Assembly: GCA_051453625.1 (NCBI GenBank)
Contig: JBOZIK010000001.1
Location: 121,876,672 to 121,940,671 of the forward strand
Reading direction: 5' to 3'
Source of the DNA: Welwitschia mirabilis
Taxonomy: Eukaryota > Gnetophyta > Gnetopsida > Welwitschiales
DNA length: 64,000 nucleotides
Shown: piece after piece, positions 1 to 11,934 of the stretch
Layout of the letters: each line of letters opens with the position of its first letter
How positions within the stretch are numbered: the stretch's first letter is position 1
The notes under the pieces: generated by a model
Database searches by the model: none
Told to the model about the DNA's origin: nothing
Seen by the model: only the letters and a program-made list of their open reading frames with translations
Translations under genes and position numbers: made by a program

Positions 1-450
1 AAAGATATATCATTTGCATACTTGAGAACTTTTTCTTTGATAATTTTTCCATGATTAAACATTTTTATCAACTTTTTGCTAAGGGTCTAGTAAAAATCTA
101 ATTGGAGTGTGTGTTAACATGTAAAAATTAACATTAATATTAAGTGTGACATTAATTTAATTATTATAGTTATAAACCATATCTTTTACTACTTTTAAAA
201 TAAAATTTAACATTATGATTTTCTCCATGATAATTGTGGATCTTTATCCATGCTTTAAAGCATATAGTGGAAGATGGACATAATACTACATAAAACAAAT
301 AGTAAAAATGGAGATATGAGGTGGTGACATATAACAATATCATTACAAGAATGTGGAAGAGGAATGAGGAGGTGGCATTGAAGAGATGTGGCAATAGCAT
401 CAGTTAGTAGAGGAATCTAGCTTTAAAGGCCACATGTTAAACTCATTATG

Positions 451-660
451 ACGAAGATTTCACCTATGCTATATGATGATCTTTACCAAACATTATAAGA
501 TACCCTACACCAAATGCTAAATGATGAATATTCTACCTAATGCTAGAAGATGTAATCTTATCTACCTGATGCTACAAGACAACCTTCATCAAATGGTACA
601 AGACATAATCTTATCTACCTAATGATAAATGATGAAGATTCTATCTAAAACTATAAGTCA
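451..660 (+). repeat. Imperfect tandem repeat, about 24-29 bp units, eight units
   Basis: Eight degenerate units can be laid out head to tail. Each carries a core resembling 'taccwaatgctanaagat', with spacing drifting between about 24 and 29 bp. The block ends about 34 bp before a TATA box, the position where LTR U3 regions often carry repeated enhancer-like sequence. The enhancer role is inferred from position only. Confidence 0.6.
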
Positions 661-693
661 AAGGCTCTCAATTACCTTAACTCTATCCTCATC

Positions 694-700
694 TATAAAA
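694..700 (+). promoter_or_regulatory. TATA box of LTR-like fragment
   Basis: TATAAAA followed by GGGCC lies just downstream of the short tandem repeat. It is a good match to a plant TATA box and is consistent with an LTR U3/R junction. A transcription start would be expected near 725-735. Confidence 0.45.
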
Positions 701-1140
701 GGGCCTTGAAACCTCATTTGTAATCATCCTTTGTTAGGGTAAAGCATAGAATCTTTGGAGTATCAAGGCACATCAGCCTTTTGAGTACTTCCTTAGGGAA
801 TGAACTTGTTTTAAGGATCTTGAGGAGTCCTTCATTATTCCTTCATATTTAATGTAATGTGTAGTATTTATGATTTAATACTAAAGAGTGTTTACTTTTA
901 ATTGTTATTTTCAATTTACTTTAAATCAAGAATGTTTAAGTAGAAACACATTATTAAGTTTTAGTTTGATCACTATGTGGATTTGAATAAGTTAATTGAT
1001 CTTCATCTTTATAGTTTTATAGATCTTATGCACTATATATTTACACTTTCTATTTTTATTGCAAGGTTGTGAAGGATCAATGATTGTTGAATTCATCAAC
1101 ACTCAAATGGTGAATGAGATTATGTTACCATAACCCAAGA

Positions 1141-1786
1141 TTTTACACTTAATGATTTGAAGTTTCTTGTACGTTAATGTTGCATATGGTTAAGTAAGGA
1201 TTTGCAAAGGATAAATTAGACATATCTGAATCTTACTTGCTTCCCACTTTTCCAACTAAGTTTTACATAACCATCTCAACTCTTTTATTTTCTCTTTTTC
1301 TTTTATTTTAATTTTTAAACTTGTAAGTTAGTAAGAGTTAGTGTAAGTTTTGCTTAGTCTACATCAATTATCTCTAAGAAATAATGATAACTAAGTTTTA
1401 ACTTAGTTTAATCTAGATAGTTTTAATATGAACAAATAATTTTATACTATTAAGGCATATTTTTTAAAAGTCAAAAATCTTATTTATTAGATGTTTTATG
1501 TTAACATAGTTTTTGAAATAGTTCTTGTTTATTTTATGTAATGCAAAATTCATAACTTAATTGGTACCACCATCACTTATACTTGTACTACCATGCTTTC
1601 ATCATTCTATTTGCAAATTACATATTTTAGTAATATCTATTATTTTATATTAGTAATCTATCATAAAAATATTTTCATGAATTATTGGATTAGACCTACT
1701 CTGAATAACTTTATAGAAAAAGTAAGAAATAACTAGAATTCAAACCTCTCCTAAATAATTCTAATAATGATTTTAATTAAGACTAT
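1141..1786. other. Unassigned AT-rich sequence
   Basis: No ORF, RNA gene or clear repeat was recognised here. The stretch lies between the LTR-like fragment and the LINE. Confidence 0.5.
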
Positions 1787-2139
1787 CTAAAACTGGGGGT
1801 GGAGTAGGATGGAGTAAAGTAGAAGGCTCAATGCTTTTTTATCTAGGTAAGAGAGTCAAACTGCACATCGGTTTACGTTAAAATGAGCTAGTATAATGGC
1901 TAAGGACTGGAGAAACAAAGGGGAGGACAATGAGCTAGGTTATTAGAGCAGAGGTTTTTGGCAATAGTAGAGGAGACAATGAAAGAAGAAACAACAAGAG
2001 GAGAAAAGAGGAAGAGTAAAGGGAGAGGAGCGTTATTAAGATTGAGGCATAAGTGGTAGTGTAGGTAATAGCCTTAGCCAAAATTATCTATAGAATTGGG
2101 TCACTAAAATAGAAGGAGACTAGGCATTAGTTAGAGATG

Positions 2140-3100
2140 GAACTATAATTTATTTAGGTTTAGAAGTAGGATAACCATGATAGTTGCATAGCTAAGGCCA
2201 TGGAGCCCTCTATAATGAAATGTTTTAAAGAAAATGAAACTTTTAAGATTAAATATACTCTAGAGAACTTTATGATGATAGAGAAACATTTCAAGTTCCA
2301 AGACCAAACCTAGAGGTTATTAGAATGAACTAGAATATTGTTTATTCAAATCATCAACGTTCCAGATGATTCAATATCCTTTAGAAGGATTTAAACATAT
2401 TTATGTTAAGAGGTTCTTTTTTTAAAGCAAGGGATTTATCCTTGGCTTAGTAGTGACCTAGGTACTATTTTAGTAAGATCTTTCAAAGATTACTAATTTA
2501 GGTAAAATTGAGGGAAGTAAATTTAAATCTTTAAAGCCATAAATTTATCTAGGAGTTAGTTGCAAAGTTTGGATATATGATAAAATTGAACCTTATTACA
2601 ATTGGTGGTTCAAGACTAGTGCTTATCAGATTTTGTGTCTAGGTAGATATTGAATTAACTTAAAACCTATGGAGTTTTAAAATTTTGCATGTTGAAAATT
2701 GAGAGGGTTAAGGTAGAATATGAAAACTTTATTTCACCCTATACTCTATGCTCTATTATAGGGAATTTAGAAAATTTATGATAAGAATGGTAAGAAATGA
2801 TGCTCAGGTAAGAACTATCAAAAAAAATAATGCTAGCACTAATATTTAAACATATTATAAGTAAATGTAGCATTAAGAAGGACATAAAGGCATTCCAAAT
2901 GGTAATAAAAAAGAATAAAATAGCATCAATCCTTGACACATGGGGTCCAAAATAAGAAAAATTAGCAACAAAAGCGTAATCTTAGTAATAACAAGGAAAT
3001 GGATGAAAAGGGTAAATAACCTAGTCAATCATAATAGCCATGGAAGATGTTTAATAAGTTTACCTCTCTTTCTAGTAGTCAATAAAATGAATCTAAATTA
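2140..3100 (+). pseudogene. LINE copy 1 ORF1 (nucleic-acid-binding protein) remnant
   Basis: The region aligns with the ORF1 region of LINE copy 2. Both share a 'VEYEN' stretch (about 2715-2735 here) followed by what was a CCHC zinc knuckle in copy 2. Here most knuckle cysteines are lost, and the C-terminal 'KDIKAFQM' (about 2880-2900) parallels 'KDMNGFQI' in copy 2. ORF1 proteins of plant L1 elements bind the element RNA. The frame is broken throughout. Confidence 0.5.
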
Positions 3101-3261
3101 GACTTTAAGTATGAGAATTTAAAAGAAATGATAGCCTTCAAAAAGGTTATAAGATCTTCCACTAGAGTGAGGGAAAAAAAGGAAGCATATGAAAATATTA
3201 CTAACAGATCCCAAATTCTCTAATAGATACATCGATAAAAGCTTTAATAAGAAGAGTAAAT

Positions 3262-6200
3262 TAATATTTTAAGCTAAAATATTAGAGGCATAAAATGTGC
3301 TTCTAGAATACAGGACTTAGAATAATTTATTAGTAAACATGATGTTGAAGTTGCTTGTATTTAAAAGATAAAAATTCCAAGAATAAATAACCTAATTACC
3401 TTAAATAAAAAGTAGAAAACAAAGTGGATTTCCAGCTATGAAAAGGTTAGAGGGCTCCTAATGCTGATAAAAAAGGAAATAGATTCTAATAGCATATAAA
3501 ATAATAGGTGGTATAAAATTATAGTAGTATAATATTAGTTATTATTCAATGTTTACAGGCCACAAAGCATGACAACAAAGAATAAAGTCTGTAAATGAAT
3601 TCATGAGAAGATAGAGTATAGGAAATATATCATAATGAGGTATTTTAACTAGACATAATAGGAATGAAATAAACAACAAAGAAGTCAATGCAGAAACATA
3701 AGGGTAGAAGAGCTAGAGGGATTCTTAAATTCTAATTCACTAGGTCTAATTCACTTGATCGAATAGAAGGAAAGAAAATGACAAAATCTTATGAAGAATT
3801 AATAGAGCCTTAATTTTAAGTAAGCTATTCAGAGACAAGAATTAGATGTTGATAAGGGAAGAAAAATGGTATTTAGATCATATACCTATCATCCTTCTTT
3901 AATAAAGAAAGAGGGATATGAATTCTCACTTTACATTTGAAAACGCATGGCTTTTGGAAGAGGAAATAGAGTAATGCATGAAAAGGAATTGGAATAAGAA
4001 CAGGAAAAATCCACTTGAGGATCTACAATAAAAGCTTTATAAGGTAAAGTATTGGCTTAAGAAATAGAAAAAATCCTAGGGAAAGAAGTTTTAGTAGTAG
4101 GAAATGGTAAAGAAGAAATGCAAAGAATTCAGTGGACCTAGGAGAAAGGGGTAGATCTACAAGAATAAGAGTGGAGAAAGTTCTAGAATCTACATTTCCT
4201 TCAAAAATAGAAGAGATGAACTGACATTAAAAAGCTCACATGAACTATTTAAAGCATGGGAATAGGTAGACCAAGTATTTTTTTCAACATTGTAAATTCG
4301 AGGAGATAGGCTAATATGATAAAGATAGTTCTCTAAAACAATAAGTACTACAAGAAGAAGGAAGTGCCCAAAGGCTTTATTGATAGTCTCAAAAAGATAT
4401 GGAAGGAGTCTAAAGTGATGATTCCATTTAAATTATGAAATGCAAATTATCAGGTGGATAAATATGAAGGAAGAATTTCCCTTAGGTTAGATGGATCAGA
4501 AGAAAGTCTAGAAGGAATTAAAAGAGGATGAAGCTTAATAGAAGCCCAATTCTAGATGGATGAATAGTGTAATTTCTCTAGAAATATTGAAAATACCTAG
4601 GATAATCAATTATAATGCATTTAACTAGGTGATAAGAAGAGGTGATATCCCCCATGCCTAGAATAACACTCATATTATTATGATCCCATAGAATGCTGAA
4701 GTTGCTAAGGCAAATGACTATAGATTAATATGAGTTTGTAATATAATTTATAGGCTATTTTCAAAGGTATTAGTAAGTAGAATTTTATCCCATCTAAATG
4801 ACATTATGAGATGGAACTAGACGGGTTTTCTAGAAGATCATGTCATCTTAAACCAAGTAACTTTTAACCATAAAATTTTTCATTTCATTGAGATGAAAAA
4901 TAAAAGATCTTATGCTCTAAAGGTAGACATTAAAAATCCTATGTTATAGTGTCCTAGATTTTTCTAGAGCATGTGTTAAAGAAAAAAGGATTATTTTAGA
5001 AGTTTATTATCTTAATTTTACAAATGTAAAGAATAGCCAAATTCATTTTAAAAGATAATTAAGAGACATGTGGGTATTTTAGCTCTAGTAGGAATTTGTG
5101 ACAGGGGGATCCCCTCTCTTATTAGTTGTTTATTCTAGTCTTAGACATATTGCAAGGCTACATTCACTAGGTGAAGGAATGGAGCTAACTATTAATGAGC
5201 TAAACCTNNNNNNNNNNNNNNNNNNNNNNNNNNNNNNNNNNNNNNNNNNNNNNNNNNNNNNNNNNNNNNNNNNNNNNNNNNNNNNNNNNNNNNNNNNNNN
5301 NNNNNNNATTAATGAGCTAAACCTTGTGGTGAACCATTTCACAAATAACTCTATCATCTTATTGAAGGAAAACATCTAGTAAATTAGGACTATAAAGAAA
5401 GATTTAGAAAAATTCACTAGTAAACTAAGGCTCAAGATCAACTAGAAAAAAAGTAGGATTTAGTATTTTAACGCTTAGACTAGAATTAAGTAGAGAATTG
5501 AAAGAACTCTCAAAATTGAAAATGGGGTAGAAAAGGACCTATATTTAAAATTTTCATGTTTAAATAGAAAATTATTTCATCATGAAAATACTTATTATTA
5601 AAATTAGAAAGGACATATAGCTCATGAAGTGTAATCTTCTTTTAGGTAGAATTATTATCATGAATATCATTCTATCTACTATAGTGAAATATAGTGCTTC
5701 GTATGGGTTGTTACTAGAAAAATTAAAGAACGTGTTAAACCAGTTGATCAGAAACTTTATCTCAGAAGGAGAACAAAGAGAAGTAAGGTCTCATGCAGTA
5801 TCTTGGGAAGAGATAGTCAAGCTAGTGGAAATAAAGGCTAGGAGATCCAAGATGTAAAAGATAGTGTTTTCTTGGCAAGGATCAAGATAATTATCAAGCT
5901 AAAGGAAGGGAGATAGATGCTTTGGAAAAAACTATAAAAATGAAATACAAGGAGTGGAAGCTTGGATGAGGAAATTTCCTCTTCTAGAAGGCACTATGTA
6001 AGGGAAGAGAAAAATTGAAAAAAAATCTTATCTTGATTAATTAACAAAGGGGAAATCCCTTTTTAGTAATTCAATTTCATTGACATCAAGAGTCCTAACA
6101 AATTCTAGAGATAAGAAATAAAATAGTAAAGCTAGAAAAAATTGGAGGAAGTAAAGTTAGAAGATATTAGAATATAAAAAAGACTTATCAAAGGGAAAAC

Positions 6201-6480
6201 CAAAAAATAGAAATAGAAATATCTTTCCTAAAGAAAACTTTTAGAGTTATTAATGTATCACCTGACCAAAAAGATACATGATTAATTGATTTTCCACAAA
6301 GACAATTTTAAGGAAAATGTATGGCATTGATAAAGGAATGGTAGATACTTGGAGGAAAGGTTCTATGGGTAAATGTATAGTCCTAAAATGGATAATCCTA
6401 AAAAATAGAGTACCAATAATGACTGAACAAAAGCATAGTGGATTAAAGGTATTGGAAGGATTCCTAGCATGCAAAATTAC
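3262..6480 (+). pseudogene. LINE copy 1 ORF2 (endonuclease plus reverse transcriptase) remnant
   Basis: The N-terminus reads as the endonuclease/exonuclease/phosphatase opening 'ILS*NIRGIK', where the stop replaces the conserved Trp, followed by 'DVEVACI*K' for the usual '..CLQE'. The RT section reads 'VCNIIYRLFSKVLVSRIL' (about 4730-4790), then 'ALKVDIKN' (about 4914) where LDxxKAYD is expected. The catalytic FADD box is 'FTNN' (about 5330). So RT is catalytically dead apart from its stops. The 93-codon frame at 5098-5379 is the part after the GDPLS motif and runs through the gap. A stretch at 6400-6480 may be the end of the ORF. Confidence 0.75.
5191..5324. repeat. Gap of 100 N with 17-bp identical flanks
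   Basis: The 17 bases ending at 5207 are repeated exactly at 5308-5324 on the other side of 100 Ns. This is the mark of two contigs that overlap at their ends but were joined by a default-size gap. The real sequence is probably continuous, and the N block is not missing biology. Confidence 0.75.
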
Positions 6481-6484
6481 TAAA

Positions 6485-8221
6485 ATGATGTAGGAATTAT
6501 TCTAGGATTGTTATTTCATGTTTGAATCTTAAAGGAGAGTGGACAAAAATTCACATGAATGACAATCCTCCCATCAAGCCATAAAGACTACTAAATTTTG
6601 CTATGGTTTATTTAGCAAGCATAGAATAGTAGTATCTTCTCTAGCCTATGTTGAGTGTTCAAGAAATGGCAATAATCATCAAGAGAAAGATTTAAGCTTT
6701 TTGGGTGATGAAAATAATGAAAAAGCACAATTGCTATGAGTCAATAGATTTCACAATATATATGAATAATACAGAATTATGGCATAGGATATACTACAAG
6801 GATGGAAGTTAGTAGTTAAGCTCAAGGGTAATCCAAGTCTTAACTCATCAAAAGTGATAGTAATAGGGAATCTAGTTGTGGATAGGCAATGGATTTTAGT
6901 CACTCCACATCTAATTGTGTAAGTCATGAGTCTAAGAGAGGAGGAAGACTTGTTGCTTTCATCCTTCCAAGGACATGCAAACATAGACTAATTTTTTGGA
7001 CATACGGTACCCAAGAATGCAAAAGGGCACATATACAAAGATGAATTGAAGCAGCCCTTAGCTCTTTTATCTAAGTTTATTAATGATTTTATTATCTAAA
7101 ATAGAAATCATTTAAAACTTAGAGGCCTTCATTTTAACTTCTTATTAGATTTTCAGAAGAAAATAAGGATCAGTTTACCACTCTTCTTTACCAAGAAATT
7201 ATAAGAAAAAATTATTAGTAATCATTCAGGCCTTATTTATAGGCTTAAGGAGTTCTTGAAAGAAGAAGTACCAAAGGGTAGATAAGCCCATTAAGGGCAT
7301 GAAAAAAATGCTAATACAAAAAATAGAGAGAGTCAAAAAGTTTTTAATAATAGGTAAACAAGCCTTTTCTTAGAAGCATATGGGCCCAGGGAGGACTACA
7401 AAGGGATCAGAATTAGAATAATAAAAGGGCCCTAACCCTCCTCTAGAAGACCAGCATCAAGGATTTGAGGCTGAAGAAGAGCATGTAGCATCAAATGGCC
7501 TAAATTTTATAGTTATTAGTAATGATGAGATCAAAAATGAGCCTAATGTCCATCTAAGTAAGTAATAGCAGGAGTGCAAAGGGGAGCAGCTAGTGAAAGC
7601 CAACCAAGAGAAGTCAGATAGATCTAATGATGATGATGATTCTAATAACAAAAAACATGAAAGTGAGGTAGAGAAGGCCAGCTATGATGTTAGTACTTAG
7701 TTATTAAAATGGGTAGATTATTATGAAATTTTGAAAGTTAACCTATGAGCATTGAGGTAATACATCATTTTAGTCCACAAAAAGTTAGCTCTCAAGTGGT
7801 TCCCAGATAGGAATAGGCATAGGGTAGTGGAAGAAGCTATATAAATGACAGAGATCAACAATTCTAAAGATGTTCTAGCTAATATAGAAACATGTAGGAC
7901 CTATAGTGATAAATCCTTTAACTATCTAGTTAACAAATATGCAAGCCAATTTTATTAATTGTATTTCTTAACGACAAATGTTTATGTTCATTTCCTTATT
8001 TTTGTTGTATTTTAGCAGATTCACTATTCTAAATATTATGATTTTTTCATATGTTTTTAATTAAGTTAAAATTATGTTTTGTAGAAGCTTTTTTAATAAT
8101 CATTTTATCCTTTTTATTTTTAAGATGGGGGGAGTTCCCTTGGTATTATTGAAGATCTCCTAGTAGCAATTTTTGTGATCTATCTATATAGTTTCTTCTA
8201 AAGTAATAGATACATGACTAT
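6485..8221 (+). other. LINE copy 1, 3' region
   Basis: A degenerate region corresponding to about 35.2-36.8 kb in LINE copy 2. The segment at about 7870-7960 is recognisably like 36640-36720 (same order of 'gat-tt-cta-nta' and 'cctata-tgata' blocks). It probably holds the C-terminal part of ORF2 and the 3' UTR. Small frames at 6751-6984 and 7457-7651 are antisense and not supported as genes. Confidence 0.5.
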
Positions 8222-8399
8222 TTTTTAAAATAAAAATAATAATAATTAATACTATTTAGTTCCTTTATTTTAGACTAATAATCCCTTAACTAAAAATTCC
8301 ATTAACATTTTTTTGATTAAGTTAAGTATTTTGAGATAAATAAAGATATCATACTTTAATAGTGATCTAAGAAAATTATAAAAGCATCATGACAACCTA

Positions 8400-10720
8400 A
8401 GTATTTAACCATGTAATTTTGTGTAGTTCTAAATCATCATACAAATGGAATCAGAATAAATTCATTACTCATGAATTTTTAATCCAAATTTCATGATCTA
8501 GATTTTAAAAATCTTTATAAATACATAAGAGAGTGTGAGGCTCTAATTTCTATCACAGAGGAGCTAGTAGTTATGATGAAACTTTTTCTATTCTTTTTAA
8601 GAAAAATCAAATTCTTTGCCATATAATTTTAAATCTTCTTCTATTAGGTCATGAAGGAATCTAAAGTACTTCATAGTCCATAAGACTAATGAACTTAATA
8701 GGAAATTCATGAACTTCTAGAAATAAAACAAGGAACCTTTTCAAAAGGCCTTTCAATGCTTTAAAAGCCTATTAAAGAGATTAAACAATATTATTATGAG
8801 GATTAAATATTATTAAGATTTTTATATGAGATAATAAGTGCACAAATTAGAAAACTAATAGAGATGATGAGTGGTAATAATTTCACATCTAAAGAATTAG
8901 ATGAAGCATGGAAAAATTTGAAAAACATAGCTGAGAGATCTAAAAATTGGGATAGATCCACTAGAAATACTAAAGTAGCAAAACCAAACTTCAACATCAT
9001 AGAATAAGGAATATATAAGTTAGATGAGAAAACTGTTTTATCAAGAAGCTAACCACATCATTAAAACATTAGATAACCTTCAAATACCTAAGTCTAAACA
9101 ACTGTTAATGGAGATATATGTGCTACATGTACTTCTAATGAGCATGAAGGTAATGAGTATACCTCTATTTCACTTTATAAAGAGATTGTAACTAAGTAGG
9201 TCAATATTATACAAGATGAGAGGTCCTTTTTAGAATAATAATAATAACAAAATCAACCATAAAAATCATCAATCCCCTATAGGAATTCTTATGACTTAAA
9301 TTGGAGAAACCACACTAGCTTTTCATGGAAAGCCTCATCAAATGAATTATTCACTTCATAATTATGTAATTAACCTAGGAATAGATCATTAGAAAACATC
9401 CTAAAGTTATTCTTATGCATTCAATTAGCTACTAGTAATAAGCAAGCTAACATCAATAATTAAAATTCTAAAACCCTTGGATTTCTAGAATAACTAATGA
9501 GTTAGATTTTTCGAACTATAACTCACACAGTGAATACACACAATAACAAGTAAAATAATAAGCTTCTAAACCAATCTAGTCATAACATAAAGGGTTTATA
9601 TGTTGTTAAGAGATGAACAAAGGTTAAGAGAGTTAATGTTCTCTCACTTAGAATTGGTACTCACATAATTGAACCTATTAAATCACCTATTAAGGACTCT
9701 TATAAATGTAAATTAAGAAAGATAAAGAGAATGATTTGAATAGATTTAAATATCACATATTATAAAAAGCCCCAATTTTTAAAATGCCTTGCATCATTAG
9801 AAAAGAAATATCTTAAATAATAATACCTAATAATCTTTAAGAAAGTAAAAGTTAACAATTTACTTTTAGATTTCATCAAGAAAGTCCAATTTCATGTTAA
9901 GTTCTTTAAAAATCTTACATACTAAAGAGATATAAATGTTAATAACTTTCTTATCCCAACATAGTGTTATACTTTAAAATAAACTTTCATTCAAGTGTAG
10001 ATATCCTAGTTCCCCAAAAATTCCATGTTTTATGGAAAACCAAAAGATAGACAAGGCCTTACTAAACTTATGGATCAATGAGAAAATTAGTTTTCTACTA
10101 TTCAAAGAGATTAGATTAAAACACTCAACAACATAAAAATAACATTTCAGTTTTCTAATTAATCAACTAAATACACATATGAATAATACAAAACATCTTA
10201 GTAAAAGCTAAAAATTTTATTACCCCATGGATTTTTTAGTCTTAGAGATGGAATATTATCTAAATTGATACAGCCTTATCTTAACAAGATCATTCCTAGC
10301 AACATCTAATATCCTTATCAATTATAGAAATGAAATAGTAAAACTGTTATTTGAAAATATGGATAGAAGGTGACAAATCTTTAATGCACCAAAGAGAAAT
10401 TGCATGAATGATTTTGAAGAAATAGAATTAATTAAAACCAAGAATAAGTACTTATCCAATACTTTGACTATAAATCAATTAAGCCTTTACTCTATACATC
10501 ATAAAAAAGAGCACACATAAGAGAACCTTTTGAAACTATCAATTTGATCTTATTATATAATTAGAAATATTATAAAATTTTTAGTAATCCTGTATTTAAG
10601 TGAATTAAATCTTTTTAAGCGTTATAAGTATTTTATCATGGTGCTATTAAGATCTTAAACCTTAAGGATAATCATTACTTCAAATTCACTCATCAAAAAC
10701 TTAAATTATTTCTAAATCTA
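8400..10720 (+). mobile_element. Athila-type Ty3/gypsy remnant (gag to protease)
   Basis: Plus-strand translation gives gag-like 'YDLNWRNHTSFSWK' (about 9285-9330; Athila gag proteins carry NPGWRNHPNFSW-like text), then 'VNNLLLDFIKKVQFHVKFFK' (about 9850-9910; Athila 'INIPLLDAIKQVPKYAKFLK'), then a protease-end block 'RSFLATSNILINYRNEIVKL' (about 10275-10340; compare 'GRPFLATAN..I'). The order is that of Athila gag-protease. Frames are broken by stops and no LTR was identified. RT and integrase are not seen, so the copy is truncated near 10.7 kb. Confidence 0.6.
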
Positions 10721-10736
10721 TTTCAGCAATTACTGT

Positions 10737-10739
<3 letters not shown>

Positions 10740-10809
<70 letters not shown>
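10740..10809. repeat. (GT)n microsatellite
   Basis: About 35 uninterrupted TG/GT units run directly into a 100-N gap (10810-10909), so the true length is unknown. The apparent Cys/Val or His/Thr reading frames over it are artefacts. Confidence 0.95.
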
Positions 10810-11014
10810 NNNNNNNNNNNNNNNNNNNNNNNNNNNNNNNNNNNNNNNNNNNNNNNNNNNNNNNNNNNNNNNNNNNNNNNNNNNNNNNNNNNNNNNNNNN
10901 NNNNNNNNNTATGATGAAATAGTAACATGGTAAGTATAAACAAATGAGTAAATATGATAGTAGTAACGAATGAAGGATGTGATGAAATGCATGACAGGCG
11001 AGAACATGTGTCTG

Positions 11015-11293
11015 CTACTGTCTAGCGGGACGACGATGGTGATATACAACTATGTAGAATAAGAAGGCTCGTGCAAGGGTGTGAATCATAGTCAAGGAAG
11101 AATTAGGTAGGCCATAGCATGGATCGATGCGATATATCTTATCATCATCTTCTTCCATTACTGGGACCTCATAGAATGGAATATCAATTACAGCAAAGTC
11201 TTGTATTGCCTCACGTTGGCGTTGTACTTGGAGAAAGGCGATGTGCATCCTTTGATAGGAAGGAGGAAAGGATGAAGAATAATCATCAGCCAT
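11015..11293 (-). CDS. Unassigned 92-codon ORF
   Basis: The minus-strand frame starts MADDYSSSFPPSY and contains an acidic run (MEEDDDK, about residues 46-52). I do not recognise a domain. Its DNA is unlike its neighbours: it keeps many CpG sites (for example around 10998-11040, 11121-11131 and 11213-11240), while the flanking transposon DNA has almost none. A TATA-like TTTATATA lies about 20 bp upstream of the ATG. It could be the first exon of a host gene, a 3' ORF of the adjacent Tat element, or chance. The last part of the frame (VVYHHRRPARQ) looks non-coding. Confidence 0.25.
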   Translation of the reverse strand: MADDYSSSFPPSYQRMHIAFLQVQRQREAIQDFAVIDIPFYEVPVMEEDDDKIYRIDPCYGLPNSSLTMIHTLARAFLFYIVVYHHRRPARQ

Positions 11294-11599
11294 ATTTTAG
11301 ACTTCAAATATATAAACCAAAATGTAGACTTTGTGCGATGCAAGAAAAAGGCCTATGTTGTTCTGCATGAGAACCTATGTATATATACATGAGACATTGC
11401 ACGCACTTACTAATGAAAATATGAAAATAACTAAATTGCAACATGAAACAAAAATGACATGTTTTTGGAAATTTATTTTAATGAAAATAAGGTCGAAGAT
11501 ATAGTGAATTTATTAGTTCATTCTCTTCAACCCCATTTAAACTCCTTAGTTTGTATGTTCCCTTATCGAACTTCTATGAGATGACAAATGGTCCTAACC

Positions 11600-11929
11600 N
11601 NNNNNNNNNNNNNNNNNNNNNNNNNNNNNNNNNNNNNNNNNNNNNNNNNNNNNNNNNNNNNNNNNNNNNNNNNNNNNNNNNNNNNNNNNNNNNNNNNNNN
11701 NNNNNNNNNNNNNNNNNNNNNNNNNNNNNNNNNNNNNNNNNNNNNNNNNNNNNNNNNNNNNNNNNNNNNNNNNNNNNNNNNNNNNNNNNNNNNNNNNNNN
11801 NNNNNNNNNNNNNNNNNNNNNNNNNNNNNNNNNNNNNNNNNNNNNNNNNNNNNNNNNNNNNNNNNNNNNNNNNNNNNNNNNNNNNNNNNNNNNNNNNNNN
11901 NNNNNNNNNNNNNNNNNNNNNNNNNNNNN
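11600..11929. other. Assembly gap, 330 N
   Basis: Unsequenced. It follows the integrase region of the Tat element in the element's orientation, so it may contain the end of pol and the start of the 3' region. Reading frames drawn across it have no meaning. Confidence 0.95.
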
Positions 11930-11934
11930 CAATT

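Larger units (their letters stand above)
1..1140 (+). mobile_element. LTR-like retrotransposon fragment
   Basis: This stretch has LTR-type organisation without coding capacity: a block of short imperfect repeats (451-660), a TATA box (694-700), and then a T/A-rich stretch that could be R/U5. No clear terminal TG...CA pair or primer binding site was found, so the borders are nominal. It may be a solo or truncated LTR. The 76-codon minus-strand reading frame at 170-400 shows no recognisable domain and is probably chance. Confidence 0.4.
1787..8250 (+). mobile_element. Decayed L1-type LINE, copy 1
   Basis: A non-LTR retrotransposon with the usual plant order: ORF1 region (about 2140-3100), endonuclease start (about 3262), reverse transcriptase (about 4700-5400) and an A/T-rich tail with AAT-like repeats (about 8222-8250). 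Each domain has a counterpart in the second LINE at 30.3-37 kb, often position by position, so both are one family. The element is riddled with stops and frameshifts. Many stops occur where conserved Trp, Gln or Arg codons are expected (TGG to TAG/TAA, CAA to TAA, CAG to TAG). Both ends are approximate. A 100-N gap at 5208-5307 lies within the RT. Confidence 0.8.

Noticed and set aside
2739-2939. Minus-strand 66-codon ORF, and similar short AT-rich hydrophobic ORFs (for example 34624-34854, 35630-35869, 42405-42647)
   Set aside because: They are antisense to LINE sequence or in unassigned AT-rich DNA. Their Phe/Leu/Ile-rich content is what AT-rich DNA gives by chance.
10701-11049. His/Thr and Cys/Val repeat ORFs
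   Set aside because: They are translations of the GT microsatellite plus a gap.
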